Source of the DNA: Fragilaria radians
Taxonomy: Eukaryota; Bacillariophyta; Fragilariophyceae; Fragilariales; Fragilariaceae
DNA length: 64,000 bases
Direction of reading: 5' to 3'
Assembly: GCA_900642245.1 (NCBI GenBank)
Contig: CAAAJI010000009.1
Coordinates: 1 to 64,000, forward strand
Position numbers and translations under genes: made by a program. Below, in pieces: positions 44,101-55,895 of the stretch. The notes under the pieces were generated by a model that was not told the origin of the DNA, made no database searches, and worked only from the letters and a program-made list of their open reading frames with translations. How positions within the stretch are numbered: position 1 is the stretch's first letter; every line of letters begins with the position of its first letter.

Positions 44101-44834
44101 TTACCAAAAAATTTGATAGAGCGGAATCCCTCATAAACGAATTGTATTCCCTTGGACATGGGGACATAATCACTACAAGAATTTACAACATCTTGTGCGA
44201 AGAGCTCATGATGAGCATGGGAAGCACTGAAGTCGCAGAAAGAATATCCGCAATACTTGAAAACATTATTGATCGCCATAAAGAAGGGTCCAGGACAAAA
44301 CCAGATGCGATGACTTTCGGATATTGCATTGTTTCATGGATTAATTCTGACCATCCAAATCGAGTAAAGTTTGCACAGGATCTCTTGGACAGGATGATGT
44401 CCGAACTGTCCAACTCCTCAAAAGATATGCCAAGGGCATTGAATATTATACTCAAAGGTTGCAATCGAAATATTGGACAAAATTCTAGGGAACGTAGTGA
44501 GACGTTTGGATTTGTTGTTCGTCTTTTCCAAGAGTTGGTTGCCACTCCGGAAGGATTGAGCTCAACAAGTTTTGCTTACATGGTTAAAATAGTGGGCCAA
44601 CTTCCAAATAATGAAAAAATGAAGCTTCCGTTGTTGGAAAAAGTAATGCGTCAGTGTCAACAAGCAGGAATGGTGAACGAAGCAGTCTTGAGTACTTTCT
44701 GTAGGGTGGTACCCCATGACATGGCACAAAAAGTATTCAACCGACCGAATCAGATGACAAAAATCAATTTGTCAGATTTACCTGAACATTGGAAGATGAA
44801 CGCTTTTTCGCCCGAAAATAATAGGCAAGGGTGA
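41169..44834 (+). CDS. Large pentatricopeptide-repeat (PPR) protein
   Basis: 1,221 residues without an intron. PPR helices recur, with typical phrases: DIVSFNTLLFAWSKAS, THVTYSALINTWSRV, NTAVFNVILTIYAKYVE, DKVTYTIMLKAYAGSGG, DIKLFNVALNSLAMFG, DAHTYASVIKAWAKTG, TTRIYNILCEELM and DAMTFGYCIVSWINS, spaced 35-70 residues apart. PPR proteins bind organellar RNA for processing, stability or translation. The N-terminus (MKIQFLNHRIIVAKIRSMKR) is basic and could be a mitochondrial presequence; no ER signal peptide is seen. A perfect 21-bp tandem repeat (41,349-41,390) encodes QVLSDDE twice in the N-terminal region. No extra C-terminal catalytic domain is visible. Confidence 0.85.
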   Translation: MKIQFLNHRIIVAKIRSMKRVKAPHVKVYQCMEQPFSSSSNYRPEKRDAFLFQNDILEEKQVLSDDEQVLSDDENNDLMQRLCSYTSFQEAIVDREPQIEIQPKFSRSIMLDVHHIIKNAPIHDKQIKPLTLISTLVLPYPDVTISSRNMTKLLNTVIIGLLRSLRSEGITFSHVVEAQNILTKINSISIDYSEYSYNEVDMIQWKEASTRILNLVLNHSLKVVNSTRNIHRCKEVMQHAEKAIMDCLLSSAPIEIEKLHLAPDIVSFNTLLFAWSKASFSDLKSAEYKAGSNPNTVQFAKEAADRAEAIFQVLLDISNQGNSLLRPTHVTYSALINTWSRVIDPIGPEHIINKIFPKIELLFSSGLGPRPNKNVFIAASSSLRNNTSLDVMNGQVTSLMNYAKKFKTSKDITICNAVLTSYFNMRLTSAKDLSAKTNDMITFFDRYVRSPDRVSFMLILAAIRTSVLATPHSSLALAEVAQRILQRAKNVVDTRMQNDVLEVLRHNPEETQILFDNMGDAVDKDSFLYLIQAYSLSTDYQDPKTFVYAEKAEEVLQKMMRLSESNQYLRPDNGIYHLVFQAYLARNDIKGVENAARVLKVFLDRYDRLITEYLSVVDNPQSLQDKLLRVDERPNNSSFVPILAGFSKYGDISHIKQIESLFQAMLQLHLDLLQAPTKLQKKYAPITVNTAVFNVILTIYAKYVEQDPSLLQKLESLFQRMKTHGPQAIPDKVTYTIMLKAYAGSGGSVAAIKTLLDSVDKDNISSDIKLFNVALNSLAMFGNEGALAAEDLLNKLLLGGKFKPDAHTYASVIKAWAKTGTVEGLKRGEIILRTAVDQNAADEVSFKVLISGLMREKSRDSWERVEELRRLMEKQRYSLPSSSSKSDPNKRDIILLPAPKAHEVLKRMVRTYQDTGRHSDLPRQGDFTRVLNAWFHSYDAEAADMLEELFRMKLSLNKVSDEYSVTTFDLSSVVKKLVTKKFDRAESLINELYSLGHGDIITTRIYNILCEELMMSMGSTEVAERISAILENIIDRHKEGSRTKPDAMTFGYCIVSWINSDHPNRVKFAQDLLDRMMSELSNSSKDMPRALNIILKGCNRNIGQNSRERSETFGFVVRLFQELVATPEGLSSTSFAYMVKIVGQLPNNEKMKLPLLEKVMRQCQQAGMVNEAVLSTFCRVVPHDMAQKVFNRPNQMTKINLSDLPEHWKMNAFSPENNRQG

Positions 44835-45639
44835 TTGGCAAACTAATACACCGTCCAAATTCAATGGAGAAGAATGGCTTGGAATGATATGTAAAACCTT
44901 ACTAGTCAAATACTGTCACCTTATGAAATTACCTTGATATCCATCTAATAATGTGTCCTTGATAGCCATGCAATTTCTTGCGTTATGGCCATTTTCTTGT
45001 AATCGAATATATCTCAATTTTCTTCTTTATAACAACCTTCCTCAGTTTAGGGAGGTGACTTGTTGATCGGTTATATCCAACGTTTTCTGTCTTTGTATTT
45101 TTGTCACCCCAATAATTAAAGTTGGCCATAGGGGGAACTCGCGACATTCCACAAGTGCCCTCAAAGATGCCACTATTACAAGTTATGGTCATGTGAGTAA
45201 TGTTTCGTCTCATGTGACTTTCAATAAGTAGTGTCAATTATCTTCGCCCCAAATGAAGAAAGATACAACTTCATTTTTTCACTTACAGCTTTTTCAGTTC
45301 AATAGTCCTATCAATCATCATTCAACACCGGAAGTGCAACCCAAGTGTTAATGTGGGCATCAGAGTTAATGCAAAGGTCTACAAGGACTTCACAATAATT
45401 AGTTTAAGTCAATTACTGTCTGGAAAATTTGAAATGAGATCAACATTGAGTGGGAGTCAGTGGAGTGGAAGAGGATCAGGAAATCATGGAAAGACAAAAG
45501 AACACACAGAAAAGAACAGATAAAGAGTCTAAAAGGAATTGAAGGACTAGGTTTATTACCTAGGAACAGCAAGACAAGCTTAGAAGTATGAAAAGACGTA
45601 AGTTTTGCTTATCAATCATTTCAAGAAATAAATTGAAAA
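44835..45639. other. Intergenic, no gene seen
   Basis: 3' flank of the PPR gene. An 84-codon minus-strand frame (44,983-45,237) has no recognisable features. Confidence 0.4.
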
Positions 45640-46260
45640 TGGTATTGTGTGCACTAAATGCAGTTGCAGGAGTATGATTTGGGCAACCATAAGCCAATAT
45701 CAGGCTCGCAAATTGAAATGCAAGAAGGCAGACAATTTGAGCTGGAATTCAAGGAGGAATTCTCAGGTTTCATTAAACAAAAGCAGTGCTACAAGAATAA
45801 CTCTTATATAGGAAATGTACTCCAAGGGGATGCAAGGTAAGGTTGTACCAAGAGGCAACTTTGAATGTATGATGAAAAACAAACCTATTGAAGTCGTAAG
45901 GGCCATCAAGAAACACGCTTTAAATTATCAGTAGGGCACTGATAAGTCTTAAAAAAGTAAAAACAGGATCACTTACGGACTTTACAAGAAGCCTGCAGGG
46001 GACAGATTGGTATCACATCTGGGAGGACCAATTATTTTACGAAATACATCAAGTGAATGGAATGATTCAAGTGTAATGAAGAAGTATCCAAAATCTGCAG
46101 TGGAACACTTAATGGCATATTCATACCTTGAAAATAGCAATTGAGGAAATGTAGGCATATGATGGGAAATTTGAGGAGTCACATAGACATGATCAATATC
46201 TGAGAAAATTTGCAGACGCATCCAATGCCTTGAATAGCCAATGACTTGATAATGAGGGAA
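45640..46260 (+). mobile_element. Decayed copia gag related to the young element
   Basis: Residues MMKNKPIEVVRAIKKHALNY (about 45,870), SHLGGPIIL (46,015) and HDQYLRKFADASNALNSQ (46,190) align with MKNKIES...LLKAIKEHALNY, SHMGGPMII and NDQYPRTITDANNVLSNH of the young copia gag. Stops and shifts throughout; no LTRs seen. Confidence 0.6.
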
Positions 46261-46379
46261 AAAGTTCCATGGCAAAAGACGTGCAGCCATTGATTAAATT
46301 CAGTAATTGAGAAAAAATACCCTCCATTTCTTCTATATTCAACCATCCATTGTTCCAAGAACTTCACAATATGTCTTTC

Positions 46380-47090
46380 ATAAGTCATTGTCGTCTCTTA
46401 AAAAGGATAATTGAATCCTTCTTCCAAGTGTCCCTTGATAAAATGATACCTGTTTTCAAAGTGGCTAGTCCTCATTGCATCCCTTGCACCTTTTTGTGAT
46501 GAGTATTTCACCAATCTTATCTGTTCATGCCACAGTTGGCATCTTCACTAGAATTTCATGTCTTTTAAGATCAAATATATCAACCGGATTTCCTTACACT
46601 CTTCCATAAATCCAGACATATTCAATTCCAATCCTTGAGAATGCTGCACCTCTCAGTCCTTTCCACATATCGGTATGCCTAACAAGCTTTGTTTTCATCA
46701 TTAACAGGCCAATAAATCTTGCTATAGACCACCAAATACTAGTATTCTTCTTCCAAACTAGGTTTTGTCTTTACAAAAGACTTTTGCTGGACACAAACTT
46801 GATGACTTGAATCGTTTCCGTGTAGGCTAACATTTGTGGCCTTCCATTCACTATGACAACTCGTATAGCATATGTGATATAGCAGGTGTTGAATGCTTGA
46901 CAAAATTAAGCAACATAGAAATTTACCTGCACCTTTCCTCCTTTCCTTGGAACGCATCATCTTGGGATCAGGGATTTCCCGGAGTTCCAAGATACTGTGC
47001 ATCCATGGCTTCATCAGCAAACTTTATCTCTAAATTCTTAATCAAATGATAATATCAATGTCATTGCTTGACTTTGTAATCAAGGACAAA
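46380..47090 (-). mobile_element. Decayed copia RNase H region, minus strand
   Basis: On the minus strand 46,380-46,500 reads as a diverged RTRHxDxRYHFI...HLEEGF followed by TYERHIVKFL, the end of RNase H in the family also seen at 62,050. 46,950-47,090 gives ADEAMDAQYLGTPGNP-like residues of the RT-RNase H connection. It runs head-to-head against the gag relic to its left. Confidence 0.45.
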
Positions 47091-47388
47091 TCAAGGATAG
47101 TTCTTCTTGTACTTCATCAATGCTCTATGGGTTTTCCTATTTCGAGACATGTCAGATTATCAAATGTACGTACTGCTTGGATAGGCCCATTGGTAAATAA
47201 ACAACAACGGAGAAATTAAACAGTTACTACACTCTCCGATAAATCAACTTCATAAATTTCAGTATAATTCATGAACAGAAAAAAACGTTACAGTTGCATA
47301 CTGGGATCCTCCAGTAGGGTTTCGAAGTTTCATTTACTTTGTTGCTGTTTTCGAATACACTCTAGCACTTCAAGTAAATGTCATTTGG

Positions 47389-48573
47389 ATGTCAAACAAT
47401 CGAGAAAGGACAAGTAATAGAGTCTTTGTAGACCATAGATTGTGCGATTTTTGTGGAAAAGAAGGAAAAAAGAAATGTGCTCAATGCAATTGTTCCATTT
47501 ATTGCTCACGAGAATGTCAAAAAAAGGATTGGAACGTTGCACATCGGCCTGTTTGCAAACTTCTGAAGGAATGCTCTCAAGTACCCATCATCGATCAATA
47601 CTTGGGATCAATGCGTGCATCACCGACACAGATTGGAATAGCACGCACTAGATGTCATGGCAGGCTGGCGTTCGTTATGGAGCGGAAAGAATGGTACCAT
47701 GCTTCAGAAGCCGATCGAGAAGTTGTTCTCGCATCCACAACTGACCTCACAGAACCTGGTATTATAGAAATGATATGCAACTCTATACTCTATCCAGAAT
47801 ACGACAATGACTTGGCCGGATCGAGACGACCTGATGCCGTTTGCATCCATGCCAAAAGTTTTCAAAATGATATTATTGTACGCACAATTGCAAGTTTTCT
47901 TACTCGATTGCATGTACGCGTGGTTGATCTCGGTAACGACGCTCAAAATTCATGGTGCTTACATTGGTTATGTATACAAAATCAATGGCTCGATGAACTT
48001 ATTGATGAAGATTTTCTCCATTTGATTGGGCCTGAACGACGTGTGCCTTACAGTCCAAACGGTCAGGCAAGAAAAAATGCTTCCTTCATTCCAAAGCAAT
48101 ATCCTAGATTAGATCCCACTGCGTATCCGTCGTTAGAAAGTGCTTTGGACCTACCATTTGAGGAAAACAAATCCACGAGAGGACTATGGATTGCATGTTC
48201 CGAGCATCAATTATTTGTATGTTATCATGGTCCAGACGGGTTCTCTCTACGCTATTACACGCATCTAGCACTGCAGCCTAATCGTCGACCATATCCAGAA
48301 GATGTCATACTCTGCATCCTTCACGTGATTGTCAACAGCCTTCAGGTAAGGCCAGTTGGAGCTTGGTTGGGACAACCATCTATTTGCAGTCACAATGATG
48401 TGGAAATTTATGAGAAAGCTCTTGATGGGAAGCTGATTGAAGGATCTTTGACATTGGGTGCGATGAATTCCATGGAAATGCAATTGGAAGGCATGCTACC
48501 TCGTTTTGAACAAGCTGGATTATTGGAATCGGAAAATGCGGAAGAAGTACCAGACAGCAATGGAGACAACTAA
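47389..48573 (+). CDS. MYND-type zinc-finger protein
   Basis: 394 residues, single exon. The N-terminal MYND finger is complete: C19-x2-C22, C30-x2-C33, Y38-C39-S, C43, W48, H52, C56. MYND fingers mediate protein-protein contacts. The remaining 330 residues form a globular domain that I do not recognise (VCIHAKSFQNDIIVRTIASF, GLWIACSEHQLFVCYHGPDG); no SET domain motifs were found, so a SMYD methyltransferase is unlikely. An upstream out-of-frame ATG at 47,378 would start only a short frame. Confidence 0.8.
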   Translation: MSNNRERTSNRVFVDHRLCDFCGKEGKKKCAQCNCSIYCSRECQKKDWNVAHRPVCKLLKECSQVPIIDQYLGSMRASPTQIGIARTRCHGRLAFVMERKEWYHASEADREVVLASTTDLTEPGIIEMICNSILYPEYDNDLAGSRRPDAVCIHAKSFQNDIIVRTIASFLTRLHVRVVDLGNDAQNSWCLHWLCIQNQWLDELIDEDFLHLIGPERRVPYSPNGQARKNASFIPKQYPRLDPTAYPSLESALDLPFEENKSTRGLWIACSEHQLFVCYHGPDGFSLRYYTHLALQPNRRPYPEDVILCILHVIVNSLQVRPVGAWLGQPSICSHNDVEIYEKALDGKLIEGSLTLGAMNSMEMQLEGMLPRFEQAGLLESENAEEVPDSNGDN

Positions 48574-49882
48574 CTTTTTAGTCGGAAATCCCTGCAAACA
48601 ATCAAATAATCATCATGTTTTCTCAAACATATATTTCTTAATGGAAAATGAATGGGTCAATTACGGATTGTAGTGAGCAACGACTCCAAGCAACGCCAGC
48701 ACTGGATATAATTTGAATGAAATCACCACAATCAATTTCTACTTTCTATCCCCTTTTTCAGATTTTTCATTGGCAAACAGCAATCAATGCAGCATACGTA
48801 CAAGAAAGGCTTTACTGAGATCTATAGTGACATCCTTTTTCAAGCAAAAGGGAAATAATTGTGTGCGATGCCAATTACATTTGCAAAAGGTACTCCATCC
48901 GGAAAAGTGCATCCTTTGCATTTTATGTATCTTGATTGTTCAAGCCACTTCCTTCACAGATATTGTAAAAGCATTGAAACGTATTTGAACAAAAAGCTTT
49001 AAGGTCGTCTTCAGAATACAATACGAGCAACCTATATGAAGGATGATGAAAAATCGGAGTTCTGGTTTGGACTCGAACTTTAAAACTTACAAGCCTACTT
49101 CCTTGACAGTATCTTTAAGTATCTGGCTTATTCCCAGTAATTTTCTATTATGATGTTGAGTGAATATTCCTTGCTCGTATTTAGAGATTAAATAGGTTAA
49201 TATATCCATTTCCGTGTTAGATGGTGAATACAAGAGTAGGATCTCGAGTAAAGGAACTTATTTTCCTCCAAATCCTATGATACATGAATTATAAAGCAAT
49301 TATCAATTGAAAATGTGATAAAACATTATGTTTTTAATTTGTAACACAGACAACTTTGATTACACTATTGTCGAGCCGCAAAATGGCAATCAACCAAACA
49401 TTTCAAATTGTTCAACAAAACAATTGCAACGATCTTCTGAAACAACAGTGTTGTTTCTTGAGCAATAATTATGGTTGATGGATTGATTTTTCATTTTTTA
49501 CATCTCAACTTCAAACACTGTTAAACGTCTGTTTAGCGCTTGCAAGCACTTTCTCACAAATCAATGCAACATCATGTTGACAAGCCTGTTTTAGGCATTA
49601 CTTTAAGTTTATTGAGAAATGTGGAATTGGACTATGGTTGCAATTGTGACAAGGACAATGAACCAAGAGGATTGGACAGATATTTGGATAATTGGCATTG
49701 AACTGATTTGGAATTAGTCATCACACACTTACTGATCATTGTATAATTAACTCGAACCCAGCAGAAGCTAGGGGCGGTTAAATTCCGTCATGTTTCCGAT
49801 ACAGTACTAGTTTCTCGCAAAACCATTCAAATAAAAGAAAAGGCAAATTTTGTTTTTAATTCAATTTTATCCTAAATTAAAG
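48574..49882. other. Intergenic, no gene seen
   Basis: AT-rich. A 91-codon frame at 48,713-48,988 has two CxxC pairs (CVRCQLHLQKVLHPEKCILC) but no other support. GGACTCGAACTTTAAAA at 49,071 is not part of a foldable tRNA. Confidence 0.4.
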
Positions 49883-52448
49883 ATGTCCGATGGCTTCGAA
49901 CTGAACATGGTGTGCGAAGCACCCACACTAACCAACATGATGAATTCATCGAAACCAAAAAAGAAGAATAAATACGAGAAACGTCGAGACCGTTCAAAGC
50001 TCAAGGACAACAGTAAGTCTACATTGCAGTCGAATGTGGTATCGGAAACTCCAAGCACATTATCAACGCATCTTATAAAAGATGACTCTGGCGACAAGAG
50101 CTCATCAAAAGAGGAAGAGCCAGAGCTTTCTCAAGAAGTGCTTATAAATTCTCACGAGAAAGTTTCCCAACGCAAGGAGAGTGAAAGTATGCTTCCCATC
50201 GTCAAAACATCTGAAAATTCTACGTCTCGCAAAAATAACGTAATTAATATGGAAGATGAAGAAGAACGAGCAAAGTACATGGCAGAATTTCACGCGCGTC
50301 CAATGGAAATGGATCGAAGAGCTGGTGCAACTTCTTCTTACACGAAGTCTCAAAGCTCGTCACACTTATTTGATTCCCATCGGGTATTACCATTGCATGC
50401 GAAACTATTGAAGGTATGTGAGGACAAATTCAACATGAAGCAAGCTACTCAAATTCAAATAAACACATGGCTAAAATTTCATGAAGACGATCAGAAGCAT
50501 AATATATTCGTGCAATCCGAAACTGGATCAGGAAAAACGTTGGCGTATCTTTTGCCAATTATTCAGGTACGTACAATGTGAATCTCGTTGTATCAAGAGT
50601 ACATCTCAAGGAAAGAAACCAAAATTCGTAACCATGATCCACGGACATGAAAATTTTGAACTAGATAGTAGATTTTGAGAGATGTCTCGAGACATCATTC
50701 TCGTCTCCCGTTACTCTGCAAGCAAAATTACTAACATTTGTCCTTAGTCGTTAATGGTAGATTCTGAGCACGGTGATATTCTTCCCAAAAAGGATCGTGG
50801 CTCTGCAGGTACTCTTTGTCTGATTATATGCCCCACTAGAGAGCTTGCTACACAAACCTTTGCTTTTGTAGAAAACTTGACTCGTGGGACATGGCTCGTA
50901 GGAGGATGCTTGAGTGGTGGAGAGAAGCGCAAATCTGAAAAGGCTCGACTCCGAAAGGGCATTTCAATCCTAGTTGCTACACCTGGTCGACTATTAGATC
51001 ATTTACAGAAGACGGAAGCACTCCTGATATCCTTGAAAGGCAAACTGCGTTTTTTGGTACTGGATGAAAGTGACAGATTGATGGATATGGGACTAGGTAG
51101 TCAAGTAGAGCAAATAGTTCAACGGATCCGAGCAAATCAACCAGGATCGGGACGTGACGGTATCACGTGGCGATCGCTCATGGTTTCTGCGACAATATCT
51201 CAGGACGAAGAATCCCTTGCGAAAAAGCTCTTGGGTATGGATGAATGGATTTGGGCAAGAGCTGACGCATCTCAACAAGAACGAATTCTCCTAGAAGATT
51301 CTACACCCAGACAATTGAGTCAGCTGCACATCACAGTTACGGCCAAGTTAAGGCTTGCTACTTTGGTTGCGTTCTTGGCTCAGAGAGTGATGCAAGGTGA
51401 AAGAACTGTTGTTTTCATGTCAACTTGCGATTGCGTTGATTACCATGAGGCGTTATTCAATGATATGGATTCTATTCTGCCATCAGAGAAAGGGTTTGAA
51501 GGAAAAGGTATTTTTGGAAGTCGTTGCCCAATATTTAAATTGCACGGAAGCGTGGTACATTCTGATCGGCAAGCAATTCTAGCAAATTTCAATAAATGCA
51601 AAACGGCTGTTTTCTTTTGCACGGATGTTGCTGCACGAGGACTGAACCTATCTAGAGTAGAATGGATTGTTCAGTATGATCCCCCATGCGAAATCGCTGA
51701 TTACGCTCATCGTGTTGGTCGTGCAGCACGAGCGGGTCAAGCTGGTCATGCACTTCTTTTCCTTTTGCCGTCGGAGCGAAGCTTCCTAGAAGTTTTGGAG
51801 TTAAAGGGAGTTAAGAATTTGGAGGCACTTTCTTTAGCACATACACTCACTCGAGCAGGTGAATTATGTCCTAGTGTGACAGCTGAATGCAAGGCTGGAT
51901 TCAAAAACAAAGGAGAGGCTTTCTCCGCAGAAATCCAGCGTCGCCTCGAAGATAAAGTAATAGAAGACGATGCACAGACGAAAGCTGACCAAAAGTCAAC
52001 GAGAAGGAAAGGACAGCCAAGATCACAAGACCCTTGCGGAAAGCTACTTTTGATGGCTCGTCAAGCGTTTTTATCATACGTGAGGGCTTATCCAACCAAG
52101 GAAAAGGATGTTCGACACATTTTTTGTTCTCGAGCTCTACATGTAGGTCACATAGCTAGATCCTTTGCTCTTAAGGAACCTCCCAAAGCTACTGTGAATA
52201 GAGTGGCAAATGTTAATAACTTAGAAAACGGCTTTGATAAAGAGAAACGAAATGCATCATTGACTTTCCGAAGCATGGAAAATGATTCCAGTGAGCCGTC
52301 AAAGAAAAAACACAAAAAGAATGATCCTCCCAAGAAGTACGTTTCCAAAAATGCTGGAAATAGTGGAAGTATAGACACAGGAAAGGCTCGCATGGTACTG
52401 ATGGAGCAAGCGGCAAAACTGCAACAAGTTGGAATGAATTCCCTATAG
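49883..52448 (+). CDS. DEAD-box ATP-dependent RNA helicase, DDX31/Dbp7 type
   Basis: ATG at 49,883 (MSDGFEL); exon 1 49883-50566, intron 50567-50747 (GTACGT...CCTTAG), exon 2 50748-52448; 794 residues. Motifs: Q region (ATQIQINTW), I SETGSGKT (212-219), Ia PTRELA (257-262), Ib TPGRLL (306-311), II DESD (334-337, where DEAD is usual), III SAT (375-377), V TDVAARGLNL, VI YAHRVGRAARAG. The tail has the DUF4217 signature of this subfamily (FLSYVRAYPTKEKDVRHIFC, LHVGHIARSFALKEPP). Dbp7 acts in nucleolar assembly of the 60S ribosomal subunit. The N-terminal 170 residues and the last 60 are Lys/Ser-rich, fitting nucleolar location. The intron falls after motif I (LLPIIQ / SLMVDSE). Confidence 0.92.
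50567..50747 (+). other. Intron of the helicase gene
   Basis: Phase 0, 181 bp, GTACGT donor and TCCTTAG acceptor. Joins YLLPIIQ to SLMVDSE without a stop. Confidence 0.85.
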
Positions 52449-53179
52449 CTGATTTTACTCAATCTAGGGTCACCACGCAAGCTGAATGGCAAATACCCGG
52501 TCATGAATTTACTTTCCCGGATCAATTCATTTTGCAACTCCACTTTTCAAATCCATTCTAATTGGGTTTGAAAATCAAAATAAGGTACAACAGACTTGAA
52601 GACTGCACATCTTGGCAACTGTTATTCTGTTAGATTACTCCAGCCCCTTAGTCTTTAAACTCTTACCAAACCATTCTGGAGACATACATTTCTGTTATAC
52701 ATGCCATAATCTTGTGCCTCCATAAAAATTTAGAGATTAGTGTATGATAGTGCTAATTCATCAAGTAACATGTAGTTTTGAATCTCCTGCCAAGATTTAT
52801 AATCATGTTTTTGTCATTGGATCCTTAGAGGCGTGTTTATGATGAGGGTATATTTGCAAAAAAATGAAAAAAGCATTGTCTTTAGGGTGAATATTCCAAA
52901 TTTGTGAAGAATGGTTGGTTTACTGTTGGCATGTGAAGTGATCCTAACTAATGATTAATGCTACATCTATCTTGCATTGTGGCACTCTCAATCAATGAAA
53001 AGTGATCCCTCAGGAGTCATATAATTCTCAAATAGATTAATGTTTTTCCTAACACACTCTTTTCTGTAAACAGGATCATCTGATTTCTTATCTTTATATA
53101 TATATCAATGTAAACTGAGTATCGGTTCTTCGAAACATTTTTTTTCTTTTTTGCATGCTACAGTGGTCACGGAATTAAA
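52449..53179. other. Intergenic before the gap
   Basis: AT-rich, no gene seen. Confidence 0.45.
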
Positions 53180-54044
53180 NNNNNNNNNNNNNNNNNNNNN
53201 NNNNNNNNNNNNNNNNNNNNNNNNNNNNNNNNNNNNNNNNNNNNNNNNNNNNNNNNNNNNNNNNNNNNNNNNNNNNNNNNNNNNNNNNNNNNNNNNNNNN
53301 NNNNNNNNNNNNNNNNNNNNNNNNNNNNNNNNNNNNNNNNNNNNNNNNNNNNNNNNNNNNNNNNNNNNNNNNNNNNNNNNNNNNNNNNNNNNNNNNNNNN
53401 NNNNNNNNNNNNNNNNNNNNNNNNNNNNNNNNNNNNNNNNNNNNNNNNNNNNNNNNNNNNNNNNNNNNNNNNNNNNNNNNNNNNNNNNNNNNNNNNNNNN
53501 NNNNNNNNNNNNNNNNNNNNNNNNNNNNNNNNNNNNNNNNNNNNNNNNNNNNNNNNNNNNNNNNNNNNNNNNNNNNNNNNNNNNNNNNNNNNNNNNNNNN
53601 NNNNNNNNNNNNNNNNNNNNNNNNNNNNNNNNNNNNNNNNNNNNNNNNNNNNNNNNNNNNNNNNNNNNNNNNNNNNNNNNNNNNNNNNNNNNNNNNNNNN
53701 NNNNNNNNNNNNNNNNNNNNNNNNNNNNNNNNNNNNNNNNNNNNNNNNNNNNNNNNNNNNNNNNNNNNNNNNNNNNNNNNNNNNNNNNNNNNNNNNNNNN
53801 NNNNNNNNNNNNNNNNNNNNNNNNNNNNNNNNNNNNNNNNNNNNNNNNNNNNNNNNNNNNNNNNNNNNNNNNNNNNNNNNNNNNNNNNNNNNNNNNNNNN
53901 NNNNNNNNNNNNNNNNNNNNNNNNNNNNNNNNNNNNNNNNNNNNNNNNNNNNNNNNNNNNNNNNNNNNNNNNNNNNNNNNNNNNNNNNNNNNNNNNNNNN
54001 NNNNNNNNNNNNNNNNNNNNNNNNNNNNNNNNNNNNNNNNNNNN
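53180..54044. other. Assembly gap (865 N)
   Basis: Run of N with a non-round length, as expected for an estimated gap. Open frames spanning it are meaningless. Confidence 0.97.
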
Positions 54045-54370
54045 CTGTATGACTAGGAATATTTTCGTTCTTTTCACCCAATCATTTGGTTAGGATATTT
54101 CACTCCTCTAGTTGAATAAGTTACTGTAGGGCTTATATCAGGTCTGCCCCTGTGCAATGAAATAAACCTTTTGGAATTGTTATGTCATATTGTTTGTCAA
54201 TTCTGGGCATGCCTCATTTAACTTAAATTGGTTTTTATTCCAGGGTGGTATGACTTCTGCAGAAATCAAGCCTTTTTTGGATAGTCATTCATCATCTTGT
54301 TTTTGCAATCCATCATCTTGATTGAAACCTGTCTTTAGCAGCATAGGCAAGTTTCATACTCATGTATTTT

Positions 54371-55500
54371 TCATCTTGTAGGTTTGACACCTCCTATGGT
54401 TCTATAGATTCGTTTTATCGAAGTTATGAAGTCTTCCACGTGTCTGCTGTTAATTTGAGTCACTTTGAGATCATCAATTTGCCAAAAAACAGGCTTCTGA
54501 GTTCCTTCCACTTGATTGTTTGCAATGTAAAGATTATATGGGCATCTTCTGTAGAATAACAATGCTTAAGCAAATAAAACATAGACTGCCTTGGTTATGT
54601 GCACATTTTAGCACCTTTTGCGTGTTTTCAATCATAACATGTTCTCTGTTCTTGCATCTCTGATTTTCATTATCGTGATGCTATGTCTTTATGAAGGCAT
54701 TTGGTATATTCAATACCGTTGATTCAGTATATACTGTTGTGCTATCGTATATCTTGCCTTTACAGTGTCGTGTTTTTTCTCTGAAGGTAATATCCATAAT
54801 CCAAAGGTCGCTTTCTTTCTGTTTGTTTCAGTGTTCCAATCGCGATTGGCTGAAAACATTCTCTATCATGCAGTTGTTGCATCCCCTTGAGTAAAGAGTT
54901 TCTTCCTTGAATACTGAATACTTGACTACCTTTCCTCAAACTTCTTTTGTTGAATTGGCAAATAATTGTTGCTAAGGCTTTAGCTTCTTTATCTGCGCAG
55001 TCTTCATATACATTGTTTGATATTGGTTGGATATCCTGATTGTATCCTTTTTCCTAAAATGCTTGGAATGTTTCTGTAAGCTTAGCTGTCGTTGTAGATC
55101 TACAAAGTTGAGTAGGTTCTTCTCCAATTGCTTCATCCATATCTAAATCCTTGTCTTCCCCTCCTTCAGTGAAAGTGTTTGAGTCGTCATCCTGATGTAC
55201 GAAATAGTATTTGAGCTTTCTTGGCTCTCTAGTTGTCTACCAGGGAAAAAATGCTGTTCACTGTCATGACCGTTGACACATTTGTCTATTGAGCTTGGTG
55301 TAGTTGCAGTTATACTTGTGCTTGCATCTGATAGGAATGAAAGACAATTCCCAATCGATTTTGGTTCTCATCCGGCACAGAAGTGTGAATTAGATCAGAT
55401 TATTGTAAGTCCAAGATTTATAATGACTTTGTTCCAATCCAGCACAGGCAATAGTCTGCAATGATTTGGCTGTAAGCAAACCTAGCTATTGTCTTGAATT
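54371..55500 (-). mobile_element. Ty1/copia RT relic, minus strand
   Basis: On the minus strand, about 54,960-54,780 reads KGMQQLHDRECFQPIAIGTL, the conserved start of RT in diatom copia elements (compare EMKQLHDRAVFEPI in the young element). Near 54,720 are residues resembling TESTVLNIPNAFIKT. Frame 54562-54371 has LYIANNQVEGTQKPVFWQID-DLK, the palm with QIDD in place of YVDD, then TIGGVKPTR. The acidic spacer before RT lies near 55,200-55,000. Heavily mutated; may continue into the gap. Confidence 0.65.
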
Positions 55501-55605
55501 GTCCTCATGTGAGGACATACACCTCACTCAAGTACGTTATAATTACAACAAAAACGAAATAATGCAATCAGGATTGACAAAATCTAATTCTGATTGGCCT
55601 TACAT

Positions 55606-55640
55606 ATTGGGGGGGAAAGTAAAATTGTCAAATAGTCACT
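55606..55640 (+). repeat. Copia-type polypurine tract and LTR start
   Basis: ATTGGGGGGGAAAG followed by TGTCAAATAG resembles the polypurine tract/LTR junctions at 20,418 and 30,066, on the plus strand and so from an element other than the minus-strand relic to its left. Confidence 0.35.
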
Positions 55641-55895
55641 AGGGATGGTGTTTTCTCTCATGGTTTTTATCTCTATAACATTAACCTTAGTCGTGATGAA
55701 AGTCAAATATCTTATATCCCTAACAAGTCAGATATTGAAAAATACGTGGAAAGAGAAGTCATCACATTTTTAGCCACGTAATCCATTGAATAGGATCGGA
55801 TTACACCCCGAGTTGTGGCGTGGTTTTGAAAATTATTCTGAATGTTATTTGTAAAACGTGATATTTCCTTTTGGAATTCGTTAATGTAATATGAC

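Noticed and set aside
47442..47651. Second small frame in the MYND gene
   Set aside because: Shadow frame of the MYND protein.
53151..54081. Three open frames of about 300 codons
   Set aside because: They consist of N from the assembly gap.
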